In this document: positions 35,001 to 43,209 of the stretch, one piece after another
Numbering within the stretch: position 1 is the first letter of the stretch
How the letters are laid out: every line of letters begins with the position of its first letter
Source: Planctomycetota bacterium
Lineage (GTDB): Bacteria > Planctomycetota > Phycisphaerae > Phycisphaerales > UBA1924
Reading direction: 5' to 3'
Assembly (NCBI GenBank): GCA_023432465.1
Contig: JAEYUO010000036.1
Span: 1 to 53,604, forward strand
Length of the DNA stretch: 53,604 nucleotides
Notes under the pieces: model-generated
Told to the model about the DNA's origin: nothing
What the model saw: only the letters and a program-made list of their open reading frames with translations
Databases searched by the model: none
Made by a program: the position numbers and the translations under genes

Positions 35001-35578
35001 ATGAAGTCGTCAGCGTTCTGCCCGCTGTCGGCGCAGCCGTCGCCGGAGCGCAGAATGACGGTCGTGTTCGACGGGGCAGGCGCCGGGCCGGCACCCTCAA
35101 AGCAGTTGGCCGAGACGCCGAAGCCCACGAGGTCCACCACACTGAGCATGGTGACTCCTGAGGGACACGCACCCGAGATCGCGGCGGTGCTGTTCACCAG
35201 AGCCACTTTCCCGGAACTCGACGACATCGAGACACCCGGGCTCGCGACATGGTCGGGCTGAGGCAGAGGCTCACCCGCCGTGCCCACGGAGGACATCTGC
35301 ACCAGGAAGTAGGCCCCGGGCTCGATGATCAACCCCGGCAACGGCGTGACCTGCCAGGTTGTGCCCGCCGCGGCGGCGTATTGCAGCGACCACCCCGCAA
35401 GGTTGACCTCGCTCACGCCCGCGTTGAAGAGCTCGACATAGTCGCGTGTGTAGGGCGCGCCGGGGTTGCCGCCGCCGCCGAACGCCTGGGAGATCTTCAC
35501 CGCCTGAGCCGCCGCCGGTCCGGCGCACAGGAGCACGGCGATGCAGACGGACGCCGCGAATCGAAGGAGCGAACCCAT
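32078..35578 (-). CDS. Secreted lamin-tail-domain protein with paired dockerin-like C-terminus (copy 2)
   Basis: The 1166-residue protein shares order and length with the protein at 28368-31865: signal peptide (ends PAAAQ, about 25), lamin-tail domain (KISQAFGGGGN, RDYVELFN, VDLVGFG), DUF11-like domain (RNLGPDAAETVRLGVTLP), propeller-like region (VSGLAADNENRRFYISDGAN, FGAIDYDVASNRLIAANN), second DUF11-like domain, second propeller-like region ending LLRENDPIDLNGNGVLDDDA, then two dockerin-like repeats. The repeats are almost identical here (DGAIGVPDIFAFLSAWFA twice, 27 residues apart), and the chain ends Gly-Cys-Gly. Two adjacent paralogues imply tandem duplication followed by divergence. A GAGG ribosome site precedes the ATG. 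No catalytic residues were recognised; adhesive or structural surface roles are plausible. Confidence 0.82.
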   Translation of the reverse strand: MGSLLRFAASVCIAVLLCAGPAAAQAVKISQAFGGGGNPGAPYTRDYVELFNAGVSEVNLAGWSLQYAAAAGTTWQVTPLPGLIIEPGAYFLVQMSSVGTAGEPLPQPDHVASPGVSMSSSSGKVALVNSTAAISGACPSGVTMLSVVDLVGFGVSANCFEGAGPAPAPSNTTVILRSGDGCADSGQNADDFIVGPANPRNSAISRPACPGADLEVTIQSDATQFTIENPDTLALRIRNLGPDAAETVRLGVTLPVNAALVSSMPEAIPVDGLIEFAFGDLAPDEEAEVFIVLRPYTGTQLSISAAATSTTPDPKPGNSSVAAAWSIFDFTRARLFVGANDASGQIRSVDVDSGASKSIFYAQVSGLAADNENRRFYISDGANLTIIPWDTLTPIHVGVITGADGPVDGLAWHPSRRRLLGTTTSRLYEIDTQSAAAKLIRTFPAGDFGAIDYDVASNRLIAANNSTSTAGGLQGRGFYRIHPYDTELLFLFPFPERSPGVPETDIDAVAAGGGRFYGVTDQPEWIYRYQQSSSSFLAPLIQPYVAEHTEAGATFTSEFYQQSLGANLGVEIFAPASCQAIDGLPLSIQVRLKNFGPSYAVAPTLTVTLPAGAAFGGSVPSLLPIDGVLAWPLIGLGVGESVELTITLVPGTGPLHTVTASAASATHDALPLNNTAIRDIQTQPALPAAPAATALLSTVVGFNAVPNHADLVFAPGSDLGRVFRSPSGNRWLMSAITTATAATDQVLIRGGESTTIAAREGVTYLPPAGVAVGALRPVSAILDNGDFAFVTDLEPDPNFGQMVVKSIGGQFEIVAEQSGWNAAAGGSYDGALDSVTLQSDGRVSFSARIAGGSGLVQTFLSADGAEAIATAQTTIPTGQLAAPVALESFASGATELQLSWMNAAGDRWCTRGDLLGPLATDICLIVNNEVRIQEGFRVPGSAFTSNVSAIHATDMDPMSGAVYCRGSNVDGKDWVWRDGQILASTGAAIFAGSTELFSDTVFTRCFFLATGNIADDVVVGGFTSAPNAQANEVIVLNGERVLLRENDPIDLNGNGVLDDDARIHGFREGLAFLSDDGWFYAVVRVRSSASVCLGSPIEIGQALVRVRAVVACPADFNRDGAIGVPDIFAFLSAWFAQQAASDFDADGAIGVPDIFAFLSAWFAGCG
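32093..32238. repeat. In-gene 81-base tandem repeat encoding dockerin-like units
   Basis: Two copies beginning GAACCA at 32093 and 32174 match over about 65 bases with roughly six mismatches by eye. The period is 81 bases (27 codons). They encode the two C-terminal dockerin-like units of the gene on the minus strand. The near-identity suggests recent duplication or gene conversion within this gene. Confidence 0.8.
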
Positions 35579-35645
35579 GACCGACCTCGTCGCGTCGGTT
35601 GGCCGCTCGTGTGTCGAAACGCTCCGGCGTTGTCACGCGAAACCA

Positions 35646-35662
35646 CGCGGCGGCCCGCCGCG
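35646..35662. promoter_or_regulatory. GC palindrome between subtilase and lamin-tail genes
   Basis: CGCGGCGG at 35646-35653 and CCGCCGCG at 35655-35662 form a perfect inverted repeat around one base. It lies in the 145-base gap after the subtilase gene and 68 bases before the lamin-tail gene start (both minus). No T-run follows on the minus strand, so it may be an operator or a rho-type pause site rather than a classical terminator. Confidence 0.3.
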
Positions 35663-35723
35663 GGTCAGTATCGTGAGTTTATCCGCCGCGACTGCTGTTT
35701 TTGCGCTCTCCGGCCTCGCGGAA

Positions 35724-38700
35724 TCAGCAGCCACCGAACCAGGCGCTGAGGAACGCGAAGATATCCGGGACGGCGACCCCGCCGACGCCGTCAAAGTCCG
35801 CGGCGGGCTGCTGGGCAAACCACGCGGCCAGGAAGGCGAAGATGTCCGGCACCTCGACCGTCCCGTTGCCGTCGAAGTCCGCCGCACAGGTGTCATCGCA
35901 GGAGACGGCGAAGATGGTCACGTCGTCGATGGCCGCCTCGACAATCGAGCCCGACCCGAGGTCGGAGGCGACGAAGCGCATGCGGACCGAGTCCGTGAGC
36001 GGGATGAAGTCCGTCACGCGGAACTCGTGATAGAACCAACCCCCGCTGGTCCCTTCTCCGGTCGGGCCGACCACCTCAACATTCGTCCAGTTCGTCCCGC
36101 CATCGGCGGAGATATCCACGACGAACACATCGGCGTTCGGCGCTGCGCCGGCGGTGTTGGAGTACCAACGCCAGTACCCGATGCGCGTCGCATCCGTCGC
36201 ACTCGAGAGGTCGAGCACGGGGGACCGAAGCGTCGTGGTTCCGTTATCGACATCGAACGTACCGACGCCCGCGCCCGCGGCCGCGCCCGTGATCCAGCAG
36301 TTCACGCCGGGATCGGGCGTGTGGTCCTCACCCGGCTGGGCGGCGGTGGACTGCGGCACGCCGCGTTCCCACAGGCCCGAGGTCGCGTTGTCGCCGGGAG
36401 CGCCCGAGACCCACCCCGCGCTGGTCTCCATGTCGAAGAAGTTCGTGGTCAGGTTGCCGACAAGACTGGAATAGGGCACTGCGCCCCCCGCGGTGGGCAG
36501 GGTGACGGTCCCGAGCTGCTCCGCCGTCGCGCTGAAGAAATATTCCGGCGCATGCTCACACGACATCGCGGGCAGGGCCGCCTGGTAGAGCCCGCTCCCC
36601 ATGTCGTTCATGGAGACGGACGTGAAGGCGCCGCCATTGAGGCGGTAATGCACCTGCATTGAGCCGGGAACGAGCGTGTCGCCCTGCACATCGAGCGCAA
36701 CCTGCAGAGGAACCGGGGAGCCCGGTTCAACCGCGTCGCCGGCGAGCGTCACCGGCTCGATCGCGATGCGCACGCCGCCGGTCAACTCAAAGGTCGGGTC
36801 CGACGCGACGATCGAGTATGCCTGCGGACCGATCGGCACGAGCGACCCGCGTACCTGGATTGACCACACGCCCGATTCGGGCGCATCGATACGGACCTGC
36901 TCGATGTTGTTGAGGTGATCCTCGCCGGTCCTCGCGGCGGGGTCGCCGGGAGAAGCCGGGTTGAGCGTCCAGGGATAGTGCCGCTGGCCACTGGGCGAGA
37001 GCACGACCAGGTCCAGATCGTTCACCAGGGAAGGGATGACGTTGGGCGTTCCCGGAACATCGTCCCATGCGACCGTGACGACGAGCGGGGCCGCATCGTC
37101 ACCGACCGTCACCGAATAGATGTCCGAGAACCCCTGGAGCAGTTCACGCTCGGCGACCGCTCCGACTCGGAGCAAGTCGATCGCCGCATCCGCGCGGATC
37201 GAGCCGTACCCAAACGTGTAGTCCGGCCCGGGCTGCCCGAGGTCCACCGCGCTCTGGGCGAGGATGACCTTGAGCATCGAGTTGCGGGGGAGCGGCTCGC
37301 CGGGGAACAGGCTCACCCAGTCCTGGAGCAGGAGGGCCGAGATTCCCGCCGCGGTCGGCGAGGCCATCGACGTCCCGCACGAGACGGAATACGCGGTATC
37401 GCTGGAACTGCTGCAGCTCGTGACACCGCCATCGCCGCCGCTCTGACAACCCGGGGCGCAGAAGTCGGGCTTGAGGCGGCCATCATCGGTCGGGCCCCAC
37501 CCGCTGAAGGTCGTCATGGTGTCGTTGTTCGCGTTCACCGCGCCGATGGAGAGGTGGTTCTTCGCGCCCGCCGGCGGACCGATCGTCCGGAACCCGCTGC
37601 CATCATCGCACCGCCCGCCACGCTCATTGCCCGCCGCCCACACGACACGGAACGCCTCGCCGTCGCTGACCGCTTCGCTGCCGCGGACGATGCTGTCGAT
37701 CACGCCATCGGTCACCCCGTAGTCCCCGTGCCATGAACACGCGGAGCCATTGGCATTGACGTTCGTGCCGATCGAGTTGTTGGAGATGTGCGCACCGAGC
37801 GTGATCGCCAGGGTGTAGTCCGTCTCGATGTCGCCGGGATTGGTATAGAGGAATCCGGTGCCGGCGGTCAGGCCCGCGGTGAGGATGGAGACGCCCGGCG
37901 CCATGCCCCGGTTGTTTCCGCCGCTCGCCGCGCCGCTTCCGCCGACCGTTCCTGCGACGTGTGTCGCATGGTTCTGGGTATTGCCGGCGTCGATCGCGGT
38001 CGCGCGGCCGCCGAAATCCTGGTGCGTGACGCGCGCGACGCCCGCATCAAAGACCAGTACGGTGATGCCCGTTCCGTCGAGGTTGTACGGCGCGGCCTGG
38101 GCCTGGTTCGATCGGGTCAGCGCACGGTTCTCGGCGTTTGTGGGCGTGAGCAGGGGGAGCGCGGGCTCGATCCACTGCACGGCATCCTCCGCCGCGAGGG
38201 CGATCGCCGCGGACAGCGGGAGTTCCACCACCAGTCCGTTGACCGTACGGATGGCGTCGCGCACGACTCCGCCGTGGCGGGCAACCATGGCGACCGCATC
38301 GGCATCGCCGGGCACATCGGCATGCAGCAACACATAGACCGCAACCACGGGCTCCGACTTGCCATCCTTGGATTCGACCGTCCCAACCGAGACCCACGCG
38401 CTTGGGTCCGGGTCGATGAGGGCGCCGCTGACCTTCCAGAGCGGGTCGATCGCCTGCACACCCGCGATCAGATCCGCGATGGCGGGGTCATTCGCGCGGA
38501 GCGTGTCGCCATCGACCGCGGCGAAGAAGGCCGATCCGCCCAGCGGCGAGCACAGCCGGATCCCCGCCGCGGCCAGCCGCGAGCGGTCGGCATCGGTGAT
38601 GGGCCGAAGCAACTGAACGGCGATGTGCCGCACGCCGGGCTGCGCCGTGATCTGCTTGAGCGCGGCCCCGGCTTCCTTCTCGGGAGCGAACGCCGGGGCG

Positions 38701-38807
38701 ACCGGAGACCGCCACTGCACCTGAGCCGCGGCGGTCGAGGCCGATCCTGCGGCCATGGCCAGGGCGAGGGGGAAAGCAAAGCGTGCGCGGGGATGTCTCT
38801 TCAACAT
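35724..38807 (-). CDS. Subtilisin-like serine protease (S8) with paired dockerin-like C-terminus
   Basis: I chose ATG 38807 (1027 residues), with GGAG nine bases upstream, over the longer frame. A signal peptide ends near AAAQV (about 29) and a propeptide-like region spans 30-225. The S8 domain has Asp254 (LVFDAG), His280 in NHATHVAGT (the usual HGTH has Ala in place of Gly), the oxyanion Asn394 (AAGN) and Ser480 (CGTSMASPTAAG). Beyond it lie a proprotein-like beta region (about 560-680), an Ig-like segment (about 690-790), a jelly-roll MAM-like domain (about 815-965) and two dockerin-like repeats 27 residues apart, ending AWFGGC at the extreme C-terminus. It should act outside the inner membrane; targets unknown. 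The neighbouring lamin-tail genes share its tail. Confidence 0.9.
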   Translation of the reverse strand: MLKRHPRARFAFPLALAMAAGSASTAAAQVQWRSPVAPAFAPEKEAGAALKQITAQPGVRHIAVQLLRPITDADRSRLAAAGIRLCSPLGGSAFFAAVDGDTLRANDPAIADLIAGVQAIDPLWKVSGALIDPDPSAWVSVGTVESKDGKSEPVVAVYVLLHADVPGDADAVAMVARHGGVVRDAIRTVNGLVVELPLSAAIALAAEDAVQWIEPALPLLTPTNAENRALTRSNQAQAAPYNLDGTGITVLVFDAGVARVTHQDFGGRATAIDAGNTQNHATHVAGTVGGSGAASGGNNRGMAPGVSILTAGLTAGTGFLYTNPGDIETDYTLAITLGAHISNNSIGTNVNANGSACSWHGDYGVTDGVIDSIVRGSEAVSDGEAFRVVWAAGNERGGRCDDGSGFRTIGPPAGAKNHLSIGAVNANNDTMTTFSGWGPTDDGRLKPDFCAPGCQSGGDGGVTSCSSSSDTAYSVSCGTSMASPTAAGISALLLQDWVSLFPGEPLPRNSMLKVILAQSAVDLGQPGPDYTFGYGSIRADAAIDLLRVGAVAERELLQGFSDIYSVTVGDDAAPLVVTVAWDDVPGTPNVIPSLVNDLDLVVLSPSGQRHYPWTLNPASPGDPAARTGEDHLNNIEQVRIDAPESGVWSIQVRGSLVPIGPQAYSIVASDPTFELTGGVRIAIEPVTLAGDAVEPGSPVPLQVALDVQGDTLVPGSMQVHYRLNGGAFTSVSMNDMGSGLYQAALPAMSCEHAPEYFFSATAEQLGTVTLPTAGGAVPYSSLVGNLTTNFFDMETSAGWVSGAPGDNATSGLWERGVPQSTAAQPGEDHTPDPGVNCWITGAAAGAGVGTFDVDNGTTTLRSPVLDLSSATDATRIGYWRWYSNTAGAAPNADVFVVDISADGGTNWTNVEVVGPTGEGTSGGWFYHEFRVTDFIPLTDSVRMRFVASDLGSGSIVEAAIDDVTIFAVSCDDTCAADFDGNGTVEVPDIFAFLAAWFAQQPAADFDGVGGVAVPDIFAFLSAWFGGC

Positions 38808-38920
38808 GTTGGTCGCTCCAGCAGTTCCGCTTGCGCGGGTAGACGCCTCATACACCCGCCCATTGGACGGAGCGCTTCAAGCTACATTCCCCCGAGGTTT
38901 TCAATCTCAGACACGCCAAA

Positions 38921-38936
38921 CGCCCGATCGGGCGTG
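38921..38936. promoter_or_regulatory. 16-base perfect palindrome between lpd and subtilase genes
   Basis: ACGCCCGATCGGGCGT is a perfect palindrome, 60 bases downstream of the lpd stop and 113 bases upstream of the subtilase start (both minus). As RNA it gives a six-base-pair stem with a GATC loop followed on the minus strand by TTTGG, so it could be a weak lpd terminator. As DNA it could equally be an operator for the subtilase. Confidence 0.4.
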
Positions 38937-38996
38937 ATTGCCTATACGAACCAAATATGAACCCGGTTTCGCCCGAGGGCAAGCGGGTTTGGGGAC

Positions 38997-40562
38997 TCAG
39001 CCGTGAATCATCCGGCCCTCGGCGGCCAGAGCACCCTCGTGCAGGGCCTCGTGCATCGTCGGGTGGGCGTGAACCGTGCAGATGATCTCCTCGGTCGTCG
39101 CTTCGAGGCGGCGGGCGAGGGTCATCTCGGCAATGAGTTCGGTGGCCTGGTCACCGATAATGTGGGCGCCGAGGATCTCGCCTCGGGGCAGGCCGCGGAT
39201 GATCTTGACGAAACCGTCGGTGTGGGCCGCGGCGATCGCCTTGCCGTGGGCGGTGAAGTTGTACTTGCCGGATTCGAAGTCCTTGCCCTTCACGAGGCCG
39301 TCGGCGATGAGCTTCTGCTCGGTGAAGCCGACGCTGGCGACCTGCGGGATGCAGTAGGTGCAGCCCGGGATGACGGTGTAGTTCATCGGGATCGGCTCGT
39401 GGCTGGCTTTCTTCGCCTTCCACGCGATGCGCTCGATACAGGTCACGGCTTCTTCCATCGCGACATGGGCGAGCCAGGGCGGGCCGATGACATCGCCGAC
39501 GGCGTAGACGCCTGGGAGGCTGGTCTTGTAGTCGATGGGCTCATCCTTGGTGATGCCGGGCTTGTAGTCGGTGACGATGTGGCCGCGATCGGTCTTGAGG
39601 CCGAGCTTGTCATCGCAGAGCCCGTCGGTGCGGCCGACAACACCGATGGCCAGCAGGACGCGGTCGGCTTCAAGAGTCTGCTTCTTGCTGTCGTCGGCCT
39701 TGCCGTTGACGAATGGGGCGACGGTGACCTTCACGCCGCCGGCGGTCTTCTCGACGGCGGTGGTGGTCGTGGACAGCATGAACTTCATGCCGTGCTTGGA
39801 GTAGATCTTCTCGAGCGCCTTGGAAACATCGAGGTCTTCAACAGGCAGAAGCCGGTCGAGCATCTCGACGACCGTGACCTCGGTGCCCATGGAGTGGTAG
39901 AAGTAGGCAAACTCCATCCCGATCGCGCCCGCGCCGACGACAATCAGCTTCTTGGGCTGCGTCTTGTTGAACATCGCCTCACGCGCGCCCCAGATCTTGT
40001 CGCCATCAAACTTGGCGAAGGGCAGGTCCCGCGCGACCGAGCCGGTCGCGACGAGGCAGTAGTCGGCGGTGATGGTCTGCGTCGTCTTGCCGGGCTTGGC
40101 GGGCGCGCTGGTCAGCTCTTCCTTGACCTCGCACTCCTGCACCTCGACCGTGACCTTGGCCTTGCCCGCCGCCTGCTCGGCCCTGGTGATCTTGGCGTTG
40201 CCGATGAAGTGGGTGATCTTGTTCTTCTTGAAGAGGAACTCGATGCCCTTGTTGAGCTTCCCGGCGACATCCCGCGAGCGGCCGATGATGCGGTCCCAAT
40301 CGAGGCCGATGTCCCCGTTGATCTTGAGGCCCCAGAAGGCCTGGTCCTCCTTCTTCTTGAGCTTCTCGACCATCTCCGCGTTGGCCAGGAGGCTCTTGCT
40401 CGGGATGCAACCCCAGTTCAGGCAGACCCCGCCGAGCTTGGCCCGCTCGACACAGGCCACCTTGTACCCGAGCTGAGCCGCCCGGATCGCGCCGACATAG
40501 CCCGCCGGGCCGCCGCCAATGACGATGACATCGAAGTGATTGCCTGAAGCGGTGTCGGCCAC
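38997..40562 (-). CDS. lpd: Dihydrolipoyl dehydrogenase
   Basis: Lpd (E3) reoxidises dihydrolipoamide of the 2-oxoacid dehydrogenase or glycine cleavage complexes using FAD and NAD. The 521-residue protein has the FAD motif VIGGGPAGYVGAI (about 14-26), the redox disulfide Cys47/Cys52 in GGVCLNWGCIPSKS, the NAD motif VVGAGAIGMEFA, the second FAD motif PGVYAVGDVIG and the C-terminal His-Glu pair in VHAHPTMHEALHE. It is about 45 residues longer than typical E3 because of insertions (VEVQECEVKEELTSAPAKPGK near 150-170). The start is GTG with AGGAG eight bases upstream. No E1 or E2 gene is adjacent, which is common for lpd. Confidence 0.96.
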   Translation of the reverse strand: MADTASGNHFDVIVIGGGPAGYVGAIRAAQLGYKVACVERAKLGGVCLNWGCIPSKSLLANAEMVEKLKKKEDQAFWGLKINGDIGLDWDRIIGRSRDVAGKLNKGIEFLFKKNKITHFIGNAKITRAEQAAGKAKVTVEVQECEVKEELTSAPAKPGKTTQTITADYCLVATGSVARDLPFAKFDGDKIWGAREAMFNKTQPKKLIVVGAGAIGMEFAYFYHSMGTEVTVVEMLDRLLPVEDLDVSKALEKIYSKHGMKFMLSTTTTAVEKTAGGVKVTVAPFVNGKADDSKKQTLEADRVLLAIGVVGRTDGLCDDKLGLKTDRGHIVTDYKPGITKDEPIDYKTSLPGVYAVGDVIGPPWLAHVAMEEAVTCIERIAWKAKKASHEPIPMNYTVIPGCTYCIPQVASVGFTEQKLIADGLVKGKDFESGKYNFTAHGKAIAAAHTDGFVKIIRGLPRGEILGAHIIGDQATELIAEMTLARRLEATTEEIICTVHAHPTMHEALHEGALAAEGRMIHG

Positions 40563-40680
40563 GGAACGATCTCCTTATGCGGGGTCCGTACGGGCTCCCG
40601 GTTCTACGGTAGCTTGCATCCCGGGGGCAGGGGGGCACAGTATAGGGTCTGGGCTTCCTCGTCCCGCCGGCTCATCCACC

Positions 40681-42939
40681 ATGCTGCTCTCCTGGCTCGT
40701 CATCTCAACCCTGGCTCTTGCCGGGGATGCTCCGCCCTCCGCCGCGGCGGCGGCCCTTGAGCCGATGGCCGTCGTCGCGCCGCCGGGCCCACCGGCTGGG
40801 TTTGACCCGCTCCGGCTGTACGTGAAGTTTCGGGACGATGCGATGATCCGCCTCGCGGCCGACGGCCGCTCGCTGACCGACCGCGGCTCGGGCGCGCTTG
40901 CACAGGCTTGGCCGGCGCTGGAGAAGCTGGGCGTGGAGTGGTCACGCCTTCACGAGATCGGCGAAGACAAGCTGACCGAGTTGCGTGAGACCGCAAGCAA
41001 GAACCTCGGCCGCCGAACGCCCGACCTGAACACCGAGTTTTGCGTGCAGCTTGCGGACCCCCGCGACCTCGATCGAGTCCGTGCCGCGCTTGAGAAGATC
41101 GATATCGTCGAGCATGTCGGCCTTGTGCCGCGCCCGGTCGCCCCGCCCACCGCGCCGGACTTCACGGCGAATCAGGGGTATCTGCGCGAGGCCGCATCAG
41201 GCCACGGCTCGACCGTGCTGTGGGCCTGGCCCGGCGGCCGCGGCCAGAGCCTTCGGGTCTGCGATCTGGAGTATTCGTGGAACCTCGACCACGTGGACCT
41301 GCCCGTGATCACGGTGATCGGCCCGCCCGGGACCGACCCGTTCAACAACGACAACCACGGCACCGCCTCGATCGGCGTGCTGGCCGCGATGGACGACGGT
41401 GTGGGCATGACCGGCATGTGCCATGGCGCGGCCGGGTACGTCGTGCCGACCTTTCGGAACAACATCTGGAACGTGGGCTCGGCGATCACCATCGCGCTGA
41501 CGACGCTGCAGAGCGGCGACATTCTTCTGCTGGAGCAGCAGGTGCAGGGGCCCAACTGGCCCGGAGGTTCGTCGCAGGTCGGGCTGGTCCCGTGCGATTG
41601 GATCCTCGCGTGGTACAACGCCGTGGTGACCGCCACCGGCAACGGCGTCACGGTGATCGCCGCCGCGGCCAACGGCAGTCAGAACCTCGATGACCCCGTG
41701 TACTCCACCGGGAACGGCGGACACTGGCCATTCCTGCCGGCCAACGACTCTGGCGCGATCATCGTCGGCGCGGGGCAGCCCCCGGCCGCGCTCGCAAACG
41801 ATCGCGTCAGGACAGGGACATCCAACTACGGTTCGCGTGTCAACCTCCAGTCATGGTCGGCGCAGGTCGCTTCGCTCGGGTACGGCCAGTTGTACAACGC
41901 CAAGGGGCCGGATGCGTTCTACACGGCCTCGTTCTCAGGAACTTCCAGCGCGGCGGCAATCGTTGCGGGTGCTGCCGCTCAGTTACAGTCGCTGCACATG
42001 GCTGTTCGCGGCGGCCCGCTGACCCCGCTCCAACTTCGCGAAGCGCTGCAGTCGACCGGGTCGCCCCAGCAGGGCACGGCGACCCTTCCCGTGAGCCAGA
42101 ACATCGGCCCGCGCCCGAATCTCGTCGGTGCCGCGTTCCACACGCTGGGAGCCATCGACTGCGACAACAACGGCACGCCCGATGAGATCGACATCGCGAT
42201 GGCGGCCGCGCTTGATGCCGATGACAGCGGAGGCCTGGACGTGTGCGAACGTCCGTGCGGCCGGCGCATCTCCGTGCTGAGCAATGCGCCAGCCCTCATC
42301 CCCGACAACGACCCGGAGGGGGTCTCGAGGACGCTGACTGTCCCGGACAACCAGGGCGTGCTCATCGGTGCGGTGGTTTGGGTCGAGCTCTCGCACCACT
42401 TCGCGGGCGATCTCATCGTCACGCTGTCGCATGGAGCCACCACCGTTCCGCTGGTGGTTCGCGTGGGCCGAACCGGCTCGGGCGATGGTGACTCCTCTGA
42501 CTTTCAGGGCCGGTACGTGTTCGCCGACCAGGCGGCCGGAGACCTTTGGCCCGCCGCCGCCGCGGCGGGCGCTGCGGAGGCGATCGCCCCGGCGACATAT
42601 CGACCGACGGGACCGTGGGCGGGATCCGCGCCACTCGCGGCATCGCTTGATTCGTTCATCGGGAACGACCCCGCGGGCACGTGGAGCCTGTCGGTAGTCG
42701 ATTCCAAGGCGAACGATCGCGGGACCCAGATCCGGTGGGGGCTCGTCCTCACGACCCGCTCTCCGGAATGCTGCCTGGCCGACTTCAATGGCGACGGCAC
42801 GCCGGGAGTGCCGGACATCTTCGCCTTTCTCGCGGCGTGGTTCGCGGGGGATGTCTCGGCGGATATCGATGTGGATGGAACCGTTGCGGTCCCCGATGTG
42901 TTTGCGTTCCTGAGTGCCTGGTTCGCGGGGTGCCCTTGA
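40681..42939 (+). CDS. Subtilisin-like serine protease (S8) with P-domain and paired dockerin-like C-terminus
   Basis: I start at ATG 40681 (752 residues); the frame extends upstream into the lpd promoter. Signal peptide residues 1-14 are short but plausible. An I9-like prodomain region spans about 40-150. Catalytic residues: Asp195 in RVCDLEYSWN, His226 in DNHGTAS and Ser422 in SGTSSAAAIVAG, with Asn331 (AAANG) as oxyanion candidate. A proprotein-convertase P-domain follows (about 570-690; VWVELSHHFAGDLIVTLSH, GTWSLSVVDSKANDRG). The chain ends with two dockerin-like repeats, DIFAFLAAWFA and DVFAFLSAWFA, 27 residues apart, and Gly-Cys-Pro. It is divergent from lpd and a different subfamily from the other subtilase. 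Probably an exported processing or degradative protease. Confidence 0.9.
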   Translation: MLLSWLVISTLALAGDAPPSAAAAALEPMAVVAPPGPPAGFDPLRLYVKFRDDAMIRLAADGRSLTDRGSGALAQAWPALEKLGVEWSRLHEIGEDKLTELRETASKNLGRRTPDLNTEFCVQLADPRDLDRVRAALEKIDIVEHVGLVPRPVAPPTAPDFTANQGYLREAASGHGSTVLWAWPGGRGQSLRVCDLEYSWNLDHVDLPVITVIGPPGTDPFNNDNHGTASIGVLAAMDDGVGMTGMCHGAAGYVVPTFRNNIWNVGSAITIALTTLQSGDILLLEQQVQGPNWPGGSSQVGLVPCDWILAWYNAVVTATGNGVTVIAAAANGSQNLDDPVYSTGNGGHWPFLPANDSGAIIVGAGQPPAALANDRVRTGTSNYGSRVNLQSWSAQVASLGYGQLYNAKGPDAFYTASFSGTSSAAAIVAGAAAQLQSLHMAVRGGPLTPLQLREALQSTGSPQQGTATLPVSQNIGPRPNLVGAAFHTLGAIDCDNNGTPDEIDIAMAAALDADDSGGLDVCERPCGRRISVLSNAPALIPDNDPEGVSRTLTVPDNQGVLIGAVVWVELSHHFAGDLIVTLSHGATTVPLVVRVGRTGSGDGDSSDFQGRYVFADQAAGDLWPAAAAAGAAEAIAPATYRPTGPWAGSAPLAASLDSFIGNDPAGTWSLSVVDSKANDRGTQIRWGLVLTTRSPECCLADFNGDGTPGVPDIFAFLAAWFAGDVSADIDVDGTVAVPDVFAFLSAWFAGCP

Positions 42940-43209
42940 ACGCCCCGGCGAGTCCATTTAAGTTGTTATAAAATAAGCATTTACGACGAATGGAAGCTCT
43001 CGGGCCAATGCCATTCGCACGATCGGCGAGGGAATGTTGCTGCCGAACCTTTACCGGCGTTCTCGCGTAGACATGGGGTCCCCGGGGTGGGGGAAGCGGT
43101 ATCCCACGCGCTGAGCGGTATCTGCAACGCCGCGGGCTACCATCCGGCCCTCTCTCCCTTTCCACCCCGCCGCGGGATCATTCTCTCCCGTCGGCCTGGC
43201 CCGTTGAGT
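42940..43209. other. Spacer upstream of metal ATPase with AT-rich island
   Basis: The 270-base gap contains an AT-rich patch at about 42957-42985 (including TAAAAT at 42970-42975) in otherwise GC-rich DNA. This is a plausible promoter zone for the metal ATPase, but no matching -35 box at normal spacing was found. The long leader that follows contains two CGCCGCGGG copies (43127 and 43167) of unknown meaning. Confidence 0.3.

Noticed and set aside
39003..40547. A 514-residue plus-strand frame opposite lpd
   Set aside because: Shadow of lpd; no recognisable domain, while lpd is complete.
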